The position numbers and the translations under genes are program-made. Below the pieces are notes generated by a model. The model saw only the letters and a program-made list of their open reading frames with translations. It was not told the DNA's origin and ran no database searches. Positions 27,382-38,462 of a stretch of DNA of 64,000 nucleotides are shown here, piece after piece; position 1 is the first letter of the stretch; each line of letters begins with the position of its first letter. Source of the DNA: Rosenbergiella australiborealis (GTDB taxonomy: Bacteria > Pseudomonadota > Gammaproteobacteria > Enterobacterales > Enterobacteriaceae). Where the stretch lies: NCBI RefSeq assembly GCF_018494035.1, contig NZ_JABBFO010000002.1:310001-374000 (forward strand). The letters run 5' to 3'.

Positions 27382-28626
27382 TTATTGCCCACTCAATACT
27401 CGCGCAGGATCAATATGACTCGCTCGACGAGCCGGGTACCAGCTCGCAAGTAAACTTAATATCAATGCACAGAACAGAACGATAACGACATCGCTCCAGT
27501 GCAAAACTGACGGCAGAAAATCGATAAAATAAATATCCCCGGAGAGAAAATGATGCCCGGTCAACGATTCAATACTTTTAATTAATCGCGTTAGATTTAA
27601 AGCCCCTAACACTCCAAGCACCACGCCAAGAAGACTGCCGGTTATACCTGCCAGTAAACCGTACCAAATAAATATGGCACGAATGAGACGATCTTTTGCG
27701 CCAAGGGTACGTAGGATCGCGATATCACTGCTTTTGTCTTTAACTGCCATCACTAACGTTGAGACAATATTAAAACAGGCCACCCCGATGACGAGAATCA
27801 TAGCTAAATACATAATCGCGCGAATCATCTGAATATCACGATACATATAACCAAAATCTGAGGTCCAGTTGCGAATATAAACATAGCCGTGTGTGGCTTC
27901 GCCTGCGGCGCGAACGATTGCCGGAGCTTGGAAAGGATCATTCATCTTCAGCGCAATCCCGGTGACTGAATGATTCATATCCAAATACTGTTGCGCGTCA
28001 GCAAGCGGCACTAAGGCTAGGCTATGATCAAGCATACCGCTTAACTGTAGAATACCCTTGACCTGTAGACGAATACGCTTAGGCTCTAATAGCTTATTTT
28101 GTTGGTCATTATTGGGGATTAATACTGTTAACCAATCTCCCGTTTTCAAGCCAAGGCTTTTAGCGATTCCCCCACCAATAATGATCTGTTGCTGACCGGC
28201 AGTGAATTGTGCCCAAGCATTATCCTGTACAAATTGCGGTAGACTGCTTAAGTGGGTTTCTTGCTGGGGATCGACCCCTTTAACTTGAATCGCTTGTAAT
28301 TTTTGCGCACTTTCAATTAACCCCGTAAAGGTAATAAAAGGCGCCGCTGCCGCAACCCCCTTCACCTGTTCGATGGGAGTCAAGAGTGACTGCCAATTGC
28401 TAAAAGGTTGATGAACAGGAATAATCTCACCGTGAGGCACTACATCGAGAATCCGTTTATTAAGCTCCCGTTCAAATCCGTTCATCGCACTCAGGCCAAT
28501 AATCAGCACGGCAACTCCCAGTGCGATCCCGGCAGTGGATAATACAGAAATCAACGAAACCATTCCGCCCCGTCGACGTCCACGACTAAAACGTAATGCC
28601 AGCAAAAAAGAGAGTGAGCCGCGCAT
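27382..28626 (-). CDS. lolE: Lipoprotein-releasing ABC transporter permease LolE
   Basis: 414 residues, FtsX/MacB-type permease with one N-terminal TM, a large periplasmic domain and three C-terminal TMs (about 270-300, 315-345, 375-400), ending [15 protein letters not shown]. With LolC and LolD it extracts mature outer-membrane lipoproteins from the inner membrane and passes them to LolA; LolE is the lipoprotein-binding subunit. Its ATG overlaps the lolD stop by one base (TAATG). Confidence 0.95.
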   Translation of the reverse strand: MRGSLSFLLALRFSRGRRRGGMVSLISVLSTAGIALGVAVLIIGLSAMNGFERELNKRILDVVPHGEIIPVHQPFSNWQSLLTPIEQVKGVAAAAPFITFTGLIESAQKLQAIQVKGVDPQQETHLSSLPQFVQDNAWAQFTAGQQQIIIGGGIAKSLGLKTGDWLTVLIPNNDQQNKLLEPKRIRLQVKGILQLSGMLDHSLALVPLADAQQYLDMNHSVTGIALKMNDPFQAPAIVRAAGEATHGYVYIRNWTSDFGYMYRDIQMIRAIMYLAMILVIGVACFNIVSTLVMAVKDKSSDIAILRTLGAKDRLIRAIFIWYGLLAGITGSLLGVVLGVLGALNLTRLIKSIESLTGHHFLSGDIYFIDFLPSVLHWSDVVIVLFCALILSLLASWYPARRASHIDPARVLSGQ

Positions 28627-29330
28627 TAGCTCCCTCCCTGCAATACCGGTTGCGCGTGCAAAATGCCATCGCGCATTTCCATCTGCCGATCAAGACGCTT
28701 TGCCAAGGTTAAGTCATGCGTAACGACCAAAAAGGCTGTACCTTGGCTTTGGTTCAATTCGCCTAGCAGCGCGAAAATAGCATCCGCATTACGTGCATCA
28801 AGGTTGCCCGTTGGTTCATCAGCCATCACTAAACTGGGCTTATTAACCAGTGCACGAGCAATCGCAACACGTTGACGCTCACCCCCTGATAACTCCGAGG
28901 GTCGATGTTTACCCCGTGGGCTTAGCCCCACGGCCTTGAGCATCTCATCGGCACGATGGGACGCCTCTTGTACTGAACACCCACCGATTAACAAAGGCAT
29001 CGCGACATTTTCTAGCGCAGTAAAATCTGGCAAGAGATGGTGAAATTGATAAATAAATCCCAGCTGTTGGTTACGTAAATCTGCCTTAGCCCCCGCACTT
29101 AAGGTATTGAGCGATCGACCTTGAAATAACACCTCACCGGAAGTGGGCTGATCCAATCCCCCTAGAAGATGTAACAGTGTACTTTTTCCTGATCCTGAAC
29201 TGCCGATAATCGACACTAGTTCTCGTTCGGCAATACTAAAACTGACATTTTTTAATACTTCCGTGCTGACTACGCCTTCACGATAAGTTTTGCATAACTC
29301 AGCACACTGTAATAATGGGGTATTATTCAT
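28626..29330 (-). CDS. lolD: Lipoprotein-releasing ABC transporter ATPase LolD
   Basis: 234 residues from ATG 29330 ([16 protein letters not shown]), which aligns with E. coli LolD; a longer frame to 29366 is not supported. Walker [10 protein letters not shown], the LolD-type [15 protein letters not shown] motif, signature LSGGERQRV, Walker B VMADEPT, and the H-loop VVTHD. It powers LolCE on the cytoplasmic face. It overlaps the end of lolC by 8 bases. Confidence 0.96.
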   Translation of the reverse strand: MNNTPLLQCAELCKTYREGVVSTEVLKNVSFSIAERELVSIIGSSGSGKSTLLHLLGGLDQPTSGEVLFQGRSLNTLSAGAKADLRNQQLGFIYQFHHLLPDFTALENVAMPLLIGGCSVQEASHRADEMLKAVGLSPRGKHRPSELSGGERQRVAIARALVNKPSLVMADEPTGNLDARNADAIFALLGELNQSQGTAFLVVTHDLTLAKRLDRQMEMRDGILHAQPVLQGGS

Positions 29331-30522
29331 AACGTAAGGCCTCAGCGGGTTGTACAGTGGCTGCACGCCACGAGGGATAAAGCGTTGCTAACAGTGCAAG
29401 AATCATTGCACTTAGCGTAATCAACACCACTTGACCAACGTGGATATCGACTGGTAATGCGGCACCCTCCAAGAGTAATCCAATAACTGGCAATAAGTGA
29501 TTTAACTGGGTTGCCAATAAACATCCAAGCAGTGCGCCACATAAGGAACCGATAATGCCTGCACTTGCGCCTTGTACCATAAAGACAGTCATCACCTGTC
29601 GACGAGTCAGCCCTTGCGTTTGCAGAATCGCCACTTCTCCTTGCTTCTCCATGATCAGTAAGCCCAGTGAGGTGATGATATTGAAGGCAGCCACCGCTAC
29701 GATAAGGCTTAACAATAAGCCCATCATATTTTTTTCCATTCTCACAGCTTGAAACAAGTCGCCTTTACGCTCTCGCCAATCCTTCCAGACCGCGTTGTGT
29801 GGCAATGCATGATGATCGATCTCATCAATGGCCAATGGGTGGTCAAGGTATAAACGCCACCCCGTAATATGCCCGAGTGGATAAAGCATCACTCGCGAAG
29901 CATCTTGTTGATTGACGATAATTTGATAGCTATCGACTTCACTGTTTGCCGCGTAAATTCCCGCGACAGTAAAGAGACGTTGGCTTGGAAGACGCCCCAT
30001 AGGGGTAAATTGGCTTACCGATGGCACCATTAACCGAATTTTGTCACCGAGTTGCACACCTAGCTGATTGGCTAATTGGGCACCAACAATCACTTGATAG
30101 CTGCCTGCCGCAGGAACAGTGCGACTACCCTGTTCAATAAAGGGTAGTAAGGGATCTTGCTCACCCGGTAAAAGGCCCAGCATGACGCCTACCGAAACAT
30201 TATGGGCACTTTGTAATACCACCTCCGCCGTGGTTAAGGGCGCTACACGCTTTACACCCGCAATATTCAGGGCTGTGGCCGGAAAGCTCTGTGGATCGAT
30301 ATTTCCTGCAGGTTGCGACACCACAGCTTGTGGCATCAATCCTAAAATATTCCCCTCCAATTCGCGCTCAAAGCCATTCATCACCGATAGTACGGTGACT
30401 AACGCCAGTACACCCAAGGTAATACCGATCGCCGAGAGCCAAGAGATAAACCGCCCAAACCGATCAGTAGCACGCCCACGCATATAACGCAGACCAATAA
30501 ATAAAGCGACAGGTTGATACAT
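29323..30522 (-). CDS. lolC: Lipoprotein-releasing ABC transporter permease LolC
   Basis: 399 residues from ATG 30522 ([18 protein letters not shown]), matching the E. coli start; an ATG three codons earlier is possible. Topology as LolE: TM1 then the periplasmic domain whose hook region recruits LolA, then three TMs ([18 protein letters not shown]...). It ends [18 protein letters not shown]. First gene of the lolCDE operon, divergent from mfd. Confidence 0.95.
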   Translation of the reverse strand: MYQPVALFIGLRYMRGRATDRFGRFISWLSAIGITLGVLALVTVLSVMNGFERELEGNILGLMPQAVVSQPAGNIDPQSFPATALNIAGVKRVAPLTTAEVVLQSAHNVSVGVMLGLLPGEQDPLLPFIEQGSRTVPAAGSYQVIVGAQLANQLGVQLGDKIRLMVPSVSQFTPMGRLPSQRLFTVAGIYAANSEVDSYQIIVNQQDASRVMLYPLGHITGWRLYLDHPLAIDEIDHHALPHNAVWKDWRERKGDLFQAVRMEKNMMGLLLSLIVAVAAFNIITSLGLLIMEKQGEVAILQTQGLTRRQVMTVFMVQGASAGIIGSLCGALLGCLLATQLNHLLPVIGLLLEGAALPVDIHVGQVVLITLSAMILALLATLYPSWRAATVQPAEALRYE

Positions 30523-30793
30523 AGAGTCCATCCCGGACGGTAAAAAAGGAGTGAACGAATGATAATGGAGCTGTGCGGTTTATGAAACCTTTACCGGGCT
30601 TAACACGACGCTAAACTATCGGAAAAAGGTTTAGTTGTATAAAAATAAGGCAAACGCATCGATTAATCACCCAAAGCGAATACCGCTTCACGATACAGAG
30701 TGCTACTTTAAGGGAAGGGAAACATTGATCAGTGATTTTCTGCCATGTAGACAGAAACATTAATGCATCGTTAACATGAGATAATCTAAGTTT

Positions 30794-33700
30794 ATGACGG
30801 ATATTCAGCAGTATTCACTGCCAAGCAAGGCAGGCGATGTACGCCAGTTAGGCCAATTAGTCGGCTCAGCATTCGCAATTGAAGCGGCACACATTGCCGA
30901 AAAGCACGATGGTCTGGTGGTTTTAATTGCCAGTGATATGCAAAATGCATTGCAATTAACCAGTGAAATCGCCCAATTTACCTCGCTCAATGTGAATACG
31001 CTGGCAGATTGGGAAACGTTACCTTACGACAGTTTCTCACCACATCAAGAGATTATTTCCAGTCGTTTATCGATGCTCTATCAGCTGCCGCAATTGAAAA
31101 AAGGGCTATTAATCCTGCCAGTTAATACGCTCATGCAGCGTGTTTGCCCTCATAGCTACCTGCACAGCCATGCATTAGTCATGCAACGCGGCGATAAATT
31201 ATCCCGTGATATTTTAATTCGTCAGCTCGACCAAGCGGGCTACCGCCATGTAGAACAAGTGATGGTACATGGTGAATATGCAACACGCGGCGCGTTAGTG
31301 GATCTGTTTCCAATGGGTAGTGAAGCCCCTTACCGTCTCGATTTTATTGATGATGAGATTGATACCCTGCGCTCATTCGATGCAGATACACAGCGAACGC
31401 TGCATGAAGTGGACGCGATTAGCTTACTTCCTGCCCATGAGTTTCCGACCGATAAAGCCTCCATTGAACGCTTTCGTACGCAGTGGCGTGAGAGATTCGA
31501 TGTATTGCGTGATTCAGAACATCTTTATCAGCAAGTATCGCGCGGAACTCTGCCTGCTGGCATTGAGTATTGGCAGCCGTTATTTTTTGACGAGCCTTTA
31601 ACATCCCTATTCAGTTATTTCCCTCCACAGACATTACTGGTGAATACGGGTGATCTGGCAGCAAGTAGCGAGCGCTTTTGGCAAGACACCGGACATCGCT
31701 ACGAAAATCGGCGTGTCGATCCGATGCGTCCCCTAATTCCCCCCCATGAACTTTGGTTAGCCCCTGATACATTACATGGTGAATTAAAACATTGGCCTCG
31801 GGTCCAATTGCTTTCTCAGGCATTGCCTAAAAAAGCCGCGAATACTAACTTGGGTTATGAGAGCCTACCGGCCCTTCATCAAGCAGATAATCAGCAAAAC
31901 CCTCTTGAGCCGTTACGTAAACTGCTCGATGCTCATGCGGATAAGCGGATTGTCTTCTCAGTCGAGAGTCAAGGCCGCCGTGAACGACTGCAAGAGATGT
32001 TGGCTCGTAGTAAACTACGGCTTACCACCGTTAATACCTTCTCTGAAACCAGCGAAGCGGGAACCTATTTGATGGTCGGAGCGGCAGAAAAAGGATTTAT
32101 TGCCTCCCCTCAGCAACTGATCTTTATTTGTGAAAACGACTTACTGGGTGAACGTGTCGTGCGGCGGCGTCAAGATACGCGGCGCGCCATTAACCCCGAT
32201 GTGTTAATTCGTAATCTTGCTGAACTCCATCCTGGTCAACCCGTTGTCCATCTCGATCATGGGGTTGGTCGCTACGTCGGTATGACTACCTTAGAAACTG
32301 GAGGCGTGACCGCCGAATATTTAGTTCTCAATTACGCTAATGATGCCAAACTCTATATTCCCATCTCTTCTCTGCACCTCATCAGTCGGTATGCAGGGGG
32401 AGCTGACGAGAATGCTCCGTTGCACAAATTGGGAAGTGATGCGTGGAACCGTGCACGCCAAAAAGCGGCAGAGAAAGTTCGTGATGTTGCTGCGGAGTTA
32501 CTAGATATTTATGCACAACGCGCGGCGAAAACGGGATTTGCCTTCACCCATGATCGTGAGCATTATCAGCAATTTTGTGCCTCATTTCCCTACGAAACCA
32601 CCCATGATCAGAATCAAGCGATTAATGCTGTTCTGAGTGATATGTGCCAACCGCTGGCAATGGACCGCCTCGTCTGTGGTGACGTCGGGTTTGGTAAGAC
32701 AGAAGTTGCGATGCGTGCCGCGTTTCTGGCGGTAGAAAATCATAAACAAGTGGCAGTGTTAGTGCCGACCACACTACTTGCCCAACAACATTTTGATAAC
32801 TTTCGTGATCGCTTCGCCGATTGGCCCGTTCATGTCGAAATGCTGTCGCGTTTTAGAAGTGCCAAAGAGCAAGCGCAAGTATTGCAAGCTGCCGCTGAGG
32901 GTAAAGTCGATATTCTTATCGGTACGCATAAGTTATTAATGAGTGAGTTGAAATGGGCAGATCTCGGTCTACTTATTGTCGATGAAGAGCATCGCTTCGG
33001 AGTGCGCCATAAAGAACGCATTAAGGCCATGCGTGCCGATGTCGATATTTTAACCTTAACCGCCACCCCTATTCCTCGTACATTGAATATGGCTATGAGC
33101 GGTATGCGTGATTTATCAATTATCGCGACGCCGCCAGCACGTAGACTGGCGGTCAAAACCTTTGTGCGGGAATATGATGCATTAGTGGTCCGTGAAGCGA
33201 TATTGCGTGAAATTTTACGCGGCGGCCAAGTGTATTATTTATATAACGATGTTGAAAACATTAATAAAGCCGCCGAAAAGCTCGCAGAATTAGTCCCTGA
33301 AGCACGTATCGGTATCGGTCATGGCCAGATGCGTGAGCGTGAATTGGAAAAAGTGATGAATGATTTCCATCACCAACGCTTTAATGTCTTAGTGTGTACG
33401 ACAATCATCGAGACCGGCATCGATATACCGACAGCAAATACTATTATTATTGAGCGTGCCGATCATTTCGGCCTTGCACAGCTACATCAGTTACGGGGGC
33501 GAGTGGGTCGTTCGCACCATCAAGCCTATGCTTGGTTATTAACACCACATCCCAAAGCCATGACCACCGATGCGCGCAAACGGTTAGAGGCCATTGCAGC
33601 GTTAGAAGATCTGGGTGCAGGTTTTGCGTTAGCTACGCACGATTTAGAAATTCGCGGCGCTGGTGAACTTCTGGGAGACGACCAAAGTGGACAGATGGAA

Positions 33701-34246
33701 ACGCTGGGTTTCACCCTGTATATGGAACTTCTGGAGAATGCCGTGGAGTCCCTTAAAGCCGGGAAAGAGCCGTCGTTAGAGGACCTTTCACAGCGACATA
33801 CCGATGTCGAGTTGCGTCTACCTGCGCTGATCCCTGATGACTTTATTTCTGATATTAATTCGCGTCTCTCACTTTATAAGCGAATTGCGAGTGCGCAGGA
33901 CAGTACCGAATTAAACGATATAAAGGTGGAGATGATTGACCGTTTCGGTCTACTCCCCGATGCGACACGGAATTTATTACTACAGACCGAGATTCGTCTA
34001 CAAGCTGAATCATTAGGTATCACCAAAATTGAAGCCGGTGAGAAAGGTGGCTACATCGAGTTTGCTGAAAAGAACGAGGTTGATCCTGGCTGGCTTATCG
34101 GCCTTTTACAGCAAGATCCTAAACAATGGAAATTAGAAGGACCGGTAAAATTGCGTTTTGTTCGTAACTTAAGTGAACGGCAACAACGTATCGATTGGCT
34201 GATCGATCTATTGACGCAGATGGATCAGCATCGGGTTACTGTATAA
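30794..34246 (+). CDS. mfd: Transcription-repair coupling factor Mfd
   Basis: 1150 residues, near the E. coli length (1148). Domains in order: UvrB-like N-terminal module (about 1-340) that binds UvrA, RNA-polymerase-interaction domain (about 480-550), RecG-like translocase (about 580-930) with Walker A DVGFGKTE, the DEEH box IVDEEHRFG and TATPIPRTLN, helicase motif QLRGRVGRSHHQAYAW, and the C-terminal D7 domain. It pushes stalled RNA polymerase off damaged DNA and recruits UvrA. It faces ycfJ convergently. Confidence 0.96.
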   Translation: MTDIQQYSLPSKAGDVRQLGQLVGSAFAIEAAHIAEKHDGLVVLIASDMQNALQLTSEIAQFTSLNVNTLADWETLPYDSFSPHQEIISSRLSMLYQLPQLKKGLLILPVNTLMQRVCPHSYLHSHALVMQRGDKLSRDILIRQLDQAGYRHVEQVMVHGEYATRGALVDLFPMGSEAPYRLDFIDDEIDTLRSFDADTQRTLHEVDAISLLPAHEFPTDKASIERFRTQWRERFDVLRDSEHLYQQVSRGTLPAGIEYWQPLFFDEPLTSLFSYFPPQTLLVNTGDLAASSERFWQDTGHRYENRRVDPMRPLIPPHELWLAPDTLHGELKHWPRVQLLSQALPKKAANTNLGYESLPALHQADNQQNPLEPLRKLLDAHADKRIVFSVESQGRRERLQEMLARSKLRLTTVNTFSETSEAGTYLMVGAAEKGFIASPQQLIFICENDLLGERVVRRRQDTRRAINPDVLIRNLAELHPGQPVVHLDHGVGRYVGMTTLETGGVTAEYLVLNYANDAKLYIPISSLHLISRYAGGADENAPLHKLGSDAWNRARQKAAEKVRDVAAELLDIYAQRAAKTGFAFTHDREHYQQFCASFPYETTHDQNQAINAVLSDMCQPLAMDRLVCGDVGFGKTEVAMRAAFLAVENHKQVAVLVPTTLLAQQHFDNFRDRFADWPVHVEMLSRFRSAKEQAQVLQAAAEGKVDILIGTHKLLMSELKWADLGLLIVDEEHRFGVRHKERIKAMRADVDILTLTATPIPRTLNMAMSGMRDLSIIATPPARRLAVKTFVREYDALVVREAILREILRGGQVYYLYNDVENINKAAEKLAELVPEARIGIGHGQMRERELEKVMNDFHHQRFNVLVCTTIIETGIDIPTANTIIIERADHFGLAQLHQLRGRVGRSHHQAYAWLLTPHPKAMTTDARKRLEAIAALEDLGAGFALATHDLEIRGAGELLGDDQSGQMETLGFTLYMELLENAVESLKAGKEPSLEDLSQRHTDVELRLPALIPDDFISDINSRLSLYKRIASAQDSTELNDIKVEMIDRFGLLPDATRNLLLQTEIRLQAESLGITKIEAGEKGGYIEFAEKNEVDPGWLIGLLQQDPKQWKLEGPVKLRFVRNLSERQQRIDWLIDLLTQMDQHRVTV

Positions 34247-34259
34247 TCATCAAGTAGAC

Positions 34260-34277
34260 GCAGCCGGTCAGGCTGCG
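34260..34277. terminator. Hairpin between mfd and ycfJ
   Basis: CGCAGCC-GGTCA-GGCTGCG sits between the convergent stops. No strong T-run is present on either strand. Confidence 0.5.
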
Positions 34278-34283
34278 CCTGCT

Positions 34284-34838
34284 TTACTCGCTTTTCTGTT
34301 CGATCGGCGCATTGAGCTTCAGATTGCCCTGACTATCCAGCGGGATCACTGAGCCCGGTTTGTGATCCATTACTACCGTATTTTGTGTATGGCCGATTTT
34401 ATAGGTAACAGTATAGTTTTTGGTACGCTGCTCCTGCGTATATTGCGTACTGCAACGACGATGAGCCGTCTGGTAAGTATCACTATTTTGTAAGCTCTGT
34501 TGTGCTTGATTACCCGCATAACCACCAGCCAAAGCCCCGGCAACTGTCGCAATATCACGCCCGTGGCCTCCACCAAATTGATGACCCAACACCCCACCTG
34601 CCACCGCACCCAATACTGAGCCCGTAATACGATTCTCATCTTGTACCGCACGGCGATGAACAACATTGACATTGTGACAGACTTCATGAGGCGTTTTGAT
34701 TATCTCAGTGTGTGGCTGTACGGCAATCACCTCAGCAAATTGGGGAGAAGGTTGTGCAAAATGATTACCTGCCACAGCCGCGACCCCTAATGCCGCTAAT
34801 ACACCGATACCCACTCCGACCACTAATGATTTATTCAT
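34284..34838 (-). CDS. ycfJ: Glycine-zipper 2TM protein YcfJ
   Basis: 184 residues from ATG 34838 (MNKSLVVGVGIGVLAALGVAAVAG); AGGAGG lies 4-5 bases upstream, and the ATG one codon earlier is too close to it. One N-terminal signal/anchor helix, then VQDENRITGSVLGAVAGGVLG followed by the glycine zipper HQFGGGHGRDIATVAGALAGGYAGNQ (about residues 70-112). Close to E. coli YcfJ, an uncharacterised envelope protein whose overexpression affects surface properties. Conserved next to ndh. Confidence 0.92.
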   Translation of the reverse strand: MNKSLVVGVGIGVLAALGVAAVAGNHFAQPSPQFAEVIAVQPHTEIIKTPHEVCHNVNVVHRRAVQDENRITGSVLGAVAGGVLGHQFGGGHGRDIATVAGALAGGYAGNQAQQSLQNSDTYQTAHRRCSTQYTQEQRTKNYTVTYKIGHTQNTVVMDHKPGSVIPLDSQGNLKLNAPIEQKSE

Positions 34839-35030
34839 CATTCCTCCTACCCTGTGACGTTATTCAATACAGGGTTCATCCCGTATTCTCGATATTGTTT
34901 AACAGAGTCTGACAAATGAAATTGACATCAGCCATCAGATTTATGGAGAAAAAGAGTATAAGACGCTGCAAAAAACAGCAGAACGCTATTTTATAGGTTA
35001 ATAGGGAGGAAAATAGACAGTGAAACTAAG

Positions 35031-35052
35031 CTAGGCCGCCGAAACGGCCTAG
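35031..35052 (-). terminator. Hairpin after ndh
   Basis: CTAGGCCG-N6-CGGCCTAG is a perfect 8-bp stem directly after the ndh stop on the minus strand; the downstream T content is modest. Confidence 0.55.
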
Positions 35053-35057
35053 AAAGA

Positions 35058-36362
35058 TTAGTGAAGCTTAAGTTTAGGCCGGATAACTTTATTAATACTG
35101 CCTGAAAGCATCATCAATCCTGTGCGGAAATAACCATGTAAAGCGACTTGATGCATACGGTAAAGCGAGAGGTAAACCATACGTGCGATACGCCCTTCGA
35201 CCATCATTGACCCGCGCATCAGATTACCCATTAAGCTCCCAACGGTACTAAAGCGCGATAGGGAGACTAAAGAGCCGTGGTCATGATACTTATAGGCGGT
35301 TTGTGGTTTTCCTGCACGTGCCGCAAGAATGTTTTTAAGTACCTGCGAGGCCATTTGGTGTGCGGATTGCGCGCGAGGTGGAACAAATCCACCACCGGGT
35401 AACGCACAGCTCGCGCAGTCGCCAATGGCATAGATATTCTCATCACGGGTAGTTTGTAAGGTTGGTTGTACCACCAGTTGATTAATGCGGTTGGTTTCCA
35501 AACCGGCAATATCCTTCATAAAATCAGGCGCTTTGATACCTGCTGCCCACACCATTAGGTCTGCTGCAATAAAGCTACCGTCTTTGGTATTCAACCCATC
35601 TGATTGAGCGCTGGTCACCATCGTCGCAGTTTTGACTTGGACACCCAGTTTAGTTAGCTCTTGATGCGCCGCCGCCGAAATACGGGTAGGTAATGCGGGA
35701 AGAATGCGCTCGCCTGCCTCCACCAAGGTCACATTAAGCGCTTCACGCCCTAAAGTTTTATAGCCATAGCTGTTGAGTTGCTTAACAGCATTATAAAGTT
35801 CGGCTGATAACTCTACGCCTGTCGCCCCACCCCCGACAATCGCGATGTTCACGGGTTTATCGGTGTGTTGTGCTGATGAATGCTTAAGAAACTGATTCAA
35901 CATTTCATTACGAAAACGGTGGGCTTGCTGAGGATTATCAAGATAAATACAGTGATCTTTCACCCCTTGAGTCCCAAAATCATTGGACGTACTTCCCAAA
36001 GCCATCACTAGCGTATCGTAGTGAATGCTGCGAGTATCCACCAACAAGTTTCCTTGCGCGTCATGAATAGGAGCCAGCTCCACTTGCTTGGATTCGCGAT
36101 CGATATTGACTAGACTGCCCAACTGAAATTGGAAATGGTGATGATAAGCGTGTGCCAGATAGCTCAGTGCATCGATCCCTTCATCCATAGACCCAGTTGC
36201 TACCTCATGTAATAACGGCTTCCACAGGTGAGTAGGGTTACGGTCAACGAGAGTAATTTCAGCTTGCCCTTTACGGCCTAATTTCTTCCCTAATTGCGTC
36301 GCGAGCTCTAAACCACCTGCACCGCCACCTATAATCACAATTTTTTGTTTCGTTGTAGTCAC
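35058..36362 (-). CDS. ndh: NADH:quinone oxidoreductase type II
   Basis: 434 residues if translation starts at the GTG at 36362 ([17 protein letters not shown]), the same length and start as E. coli Ndh; a GGGGG stretch lies 4 bases upstream. An ATG at 36377 would add five residues overlapping that site. FAD-binding [12 protein letters not shown]-binding [15 protein letters not shown], and AIGDCAS. The C-terminal amphipathic end ([14 protein letters not shown]) anchors the enzyme to the membrane. It transfers electrons from NADH to quinone without proton pumping. An FNR-like site upstream suggests aerobic expression. Confidence 0.95.
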   Translation of the reverse strand: MTTTKQKIVIIGGGAGGLELATQLGKKLGRKGQAEITLVDRNPTHLWKPLLHEVATGSMDEGIDALSYLAHAYHHHFQFQLGSLVNIDRESKQVELAPIHDAQGNLLVDTRSIHYDTLVMALGSTSNDFGTQGVKDHCIYLDNPQQAHRFRNEMLNQFLKHSSAQHTDKPVNIAIVGGGATGVELSAELYNAVKQLNSYGYKTLGREALNVTLVEAGERILPALPTRISAAAHQELTKLGVQVKTATMVTSAQSDGLNTKDGSFIAADLMVWAAGIKAPDFMKDIAGLETNRINQLVVQPTLQTTRDENIYAIGDCASCALPGGGFVPPRAQSAHQMASQVLKNILAARAGKPQTAYKYHDHGSLVSLSRFSTVGSLMGNLMRGSMMVEGRIARMVYLSLYRMHQVALHGYFRTGLMMLSGSINKVIRPKLKLH

Positions 36363-36491
36363 TTGACCCCCAAACATTCATCGTACCTAGTTAAATAAAT
36401 GTTAAGAATAAACTTAGTTAACATAGGGTTATAAAGTAAAAGTATTAACTAAATTCAGCATAGCATGCTCAGATTGTTCAGCGTAATAAAT

Positions 36492-36505
36492 TTGACTTGA
36501 ATCAA
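36492..36505. promoter_or_regulatory. FNR-type box upstream of ndh
   Basis: TTGACTTGAATCAA matches TTGAT-N4-ATCAA with one mismatch. It lies about 130 bp before the ndh start. Repression of ndh by FNR is established in E. coli, so the same control is likely here. Confidence 0.6.
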
Positions 36506-36592
36506 GTTGATTAACACAGATGCATAAATTTAATTGCTTGGTAGGATAAAATTGAGGGATTCGGGGTACAGCCTGAGCTGTCCCCCAAAAGA

Positions 36593-37642
36593 TTACTTCG
36601 CGAGCTGTTTTTGTTTTTCGTCCAACCAGCGTTGCTGAAAGGCGGCCAACTGTTGATGGTTAGTAGACCAACGACTATGATTATGCCGTGTTTTCCACTC
36701 AAAGTGTCCTTGGTGGTAAAGATGTTCAAGCCCTGACGCTGCAGTAATCGGTAGATTATCTAATAGGCTAATCACTCCTGGACGATGATTACAAACCAGA
36801 ATCGCATCACAACCTGCGTTCAATGATTGTCTTGCACGCTCTGGATAGCTTCCCATTACCGCGGCCCCTTCCATATGCAAGTCATCAGAGAAAATAATCC
36901 CTTTAAAACCGAGTTCCTGACGTAAGATATCTTTCAGCCAGTAGGGTGAGCCACTTGCAGGGCGATGATCGAGCGCGGGATAAATAACATGGGCCGGCAT
37001 CATGGCATCAACGGCTCCCTGCTCAATAAAATAACGAAAAATAGCCATATCTTTTTGCCGAATTTCGCTGGCTTCTCGTAAATCAATCGGCGTTTCTTTA
37101 TGTGAGTCTGCAACTACCGCACCGTGACCCGGAAAATGTTTTCCTGTCGTTTTCATCCCGGCACTGTGCATACCGTCCATAAAGGCTGCCGCTACTGGTA
37201 GTAATTGATGCTGATTATCGCTAAATGCACGATCCCCGATCGCCGTGCTGATATGACCTAAATCGAGTACAGGTGCAAAACTCAAATCAATATCCATCGC
37301 GGTCATTTCACTTGCCATTTGCCAACCGGTTTCCCGTGCAATATGCATAGCTTCATGGTGATTTTTGCTTAAAGTTAAAAAAGATTGCATCGCAGGTAAC
37401 GAAGTGAAGCCATCACGAAAGCGTTGAACACGACCGCCCTCTTGATCCACTGCCACCAGTAGACGTGTATGTGAGGCTTGTCGGATCTGCTTGACCAGAT
37501 GTGCGAGTTGTTCCGGATCATGGTAGTTACGTGCAAAGAGGATCACTCCACCAGTTAGCGGATGTTGTAATAACTCTCGTTCTTCAGCGTCAAGTTCATA
37601 GCGCTCAACGTCTAACATCAACGGGCCAGGGGTAGAAGTCAT
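36593..37642 (-). CDS. nagZ: Beta-N-acetylhexosaminidase NagZ
   Basis: 349 residues from ATG 37642 ([18 protein letters not shown]), preceded by AGGA at 6-base spacing. Family 3 glycoside hydrolase: [18 protein letters not shown] and the catalytic loop DSHKETP (His), and the nucleophile Asp in FSDDLHMEG. It removes GlcNAc from anhydromuropeptides in the cytoplasm for wall recycling and affects AmpC induction. It lies immediately after thiK in the lpoB-thiK-nagZ operon. ycfP, its usual follower, is absent. Confidence 0.95.
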   Translation of the reverse strand: MTSTPGPLMLDVERYELDAEERELLQHPLTGGVILFARNYHDPEQLAHLVKQIRQASHTRLLVAVDQEGGRVQRFRDGFTSLPAMQSFLTLSKNHHEAMHIARETGWQMASEMTAMDIDLSFAPVLDLGHISTAIGDRAFSDNQHQLLPVAAAFMDGMHSAGMKTTGKHFPGHGAVVADSHKETPIDLREASEIRQKDMAIFRYFIEQGAVDAMMPAHVIYPALDHRPASGSPYWLKDILRQELGFKGIIFSDDLHMEGAAVMGSYPERARQSLNAGCDAILVCNHRPGVISLLDNLPITAASGLEHLYHQGHFEWKTRHNHSRWSTNHQQLAAFQQRWLDEKQKQLAK

Positions 37643-37664
37643 GTCATGTCCTATCATACTCAAT

Positions 37665-38462
37665 TCAATATAGTGAAAGCTGTCGCCATTGCTCGGCGGC
37701 GAGTTGTTGCATGGACAGCTGCTGCGTTTGTTCTGCTCTCAGTTGGCACCAACTCGCTTGAAGCAGCTGTAACCAAGGTTTCCAGCGTCGACACTGCAAA
37801 CGAAGCGAATCGGGGTTGAGGTTGAAGGCATCGGCATACGCCGCTATCCACGCATTTGTGCGAGAAGGATCTTGCAGACATAAGGTCGTCAACTCAAGGG
37901 CTATGTCACCGTCTGCACTGTATTCCCAGTCAATAAGCGCTAACCCCTGTGCAGTTTGAATCACATTACCGGGGTGGAGATCCATATGCAGGGGTACCAG
38001 TCGTAAAGGACGAGGCTCACCTTGATGGCGTAATCGTTGTAGTATTTTCAGCCAAGTAGCATTACGTTGCTGACATACCTGCCAGTAACGTTGTAATAAC
38101 GGTAACACTGGTAGCCGATAGCCAAACAGCGGGTGACGATGCAAACTCTTACACACAGCAAGTAATTCAGTATTTTCAGGGATAAAAGCGGAGGGAGGCA
38201 ATGGCTCCCCCTCTACCCATGCCACACTTAGCACGCCGGCGTGAAATTTTTTGGCGAAAGTGCTGAACGGGGCTGACCCGAGTTTTTGCAAAATGCGGTA
38301 TTCCCGCTGGCGATTAACAAAAGGAATAGGAGGTTGCGGCGGTAAGCGCTGTACGAGGTCATCCCCTTCACTCGTCCGCCAACTATTGCCAGACAATCCT
38401 GGCAACAGTGACCAATGAGGATTAATAGCTGGCTTTAGCACTACCTGTCCAGATAATTTCAC
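37665..38462 (-). CDS. thiK: Thiamine kinase ThiK (APH-fold)
   Basis: 265 residues. Phosphotransferase motifs [10 protein letters not shown] (catalytic Asp) and [12 protein letters not shown] (metal Asp), plus [13 protein letters not shown], match ThiK, which phosphorylates thiamine to thiamine monophosphate during salvage. The N-terminus is shorter than E. coli ThiK: GLSGNSW (equivalent to GLSGGSF) begins at residue 22. The GTG at 38462 lies inside lpoB, an overlap of 41 bases; a later start cannot be excluded. Confidence 0.88.
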   Translation of the reverse strand: MKLSGQVVLKPAINPHWSLLPGLSGNSWRTSEGDDLVQRLPPQPPIPFVNRQREYRILQKLGSAPFSTFAKKFHAGVLSVAWVEGEPLPPSAFIPENTELLAVCKSLHRHPLFGYRLPVLPLLQRYWQVCQQRNATWLKILQRLRHQGEPRPLRLVPLHMDLHPGNVIQTAQGLALIDWEYSADGDIALELTTLCLQDPSRTNAWIAAYADAFNLNPDSLRLQCRRWKPWLQLLQASWCQLRAEQTQQLSMQQLAAEQWRQLSLY

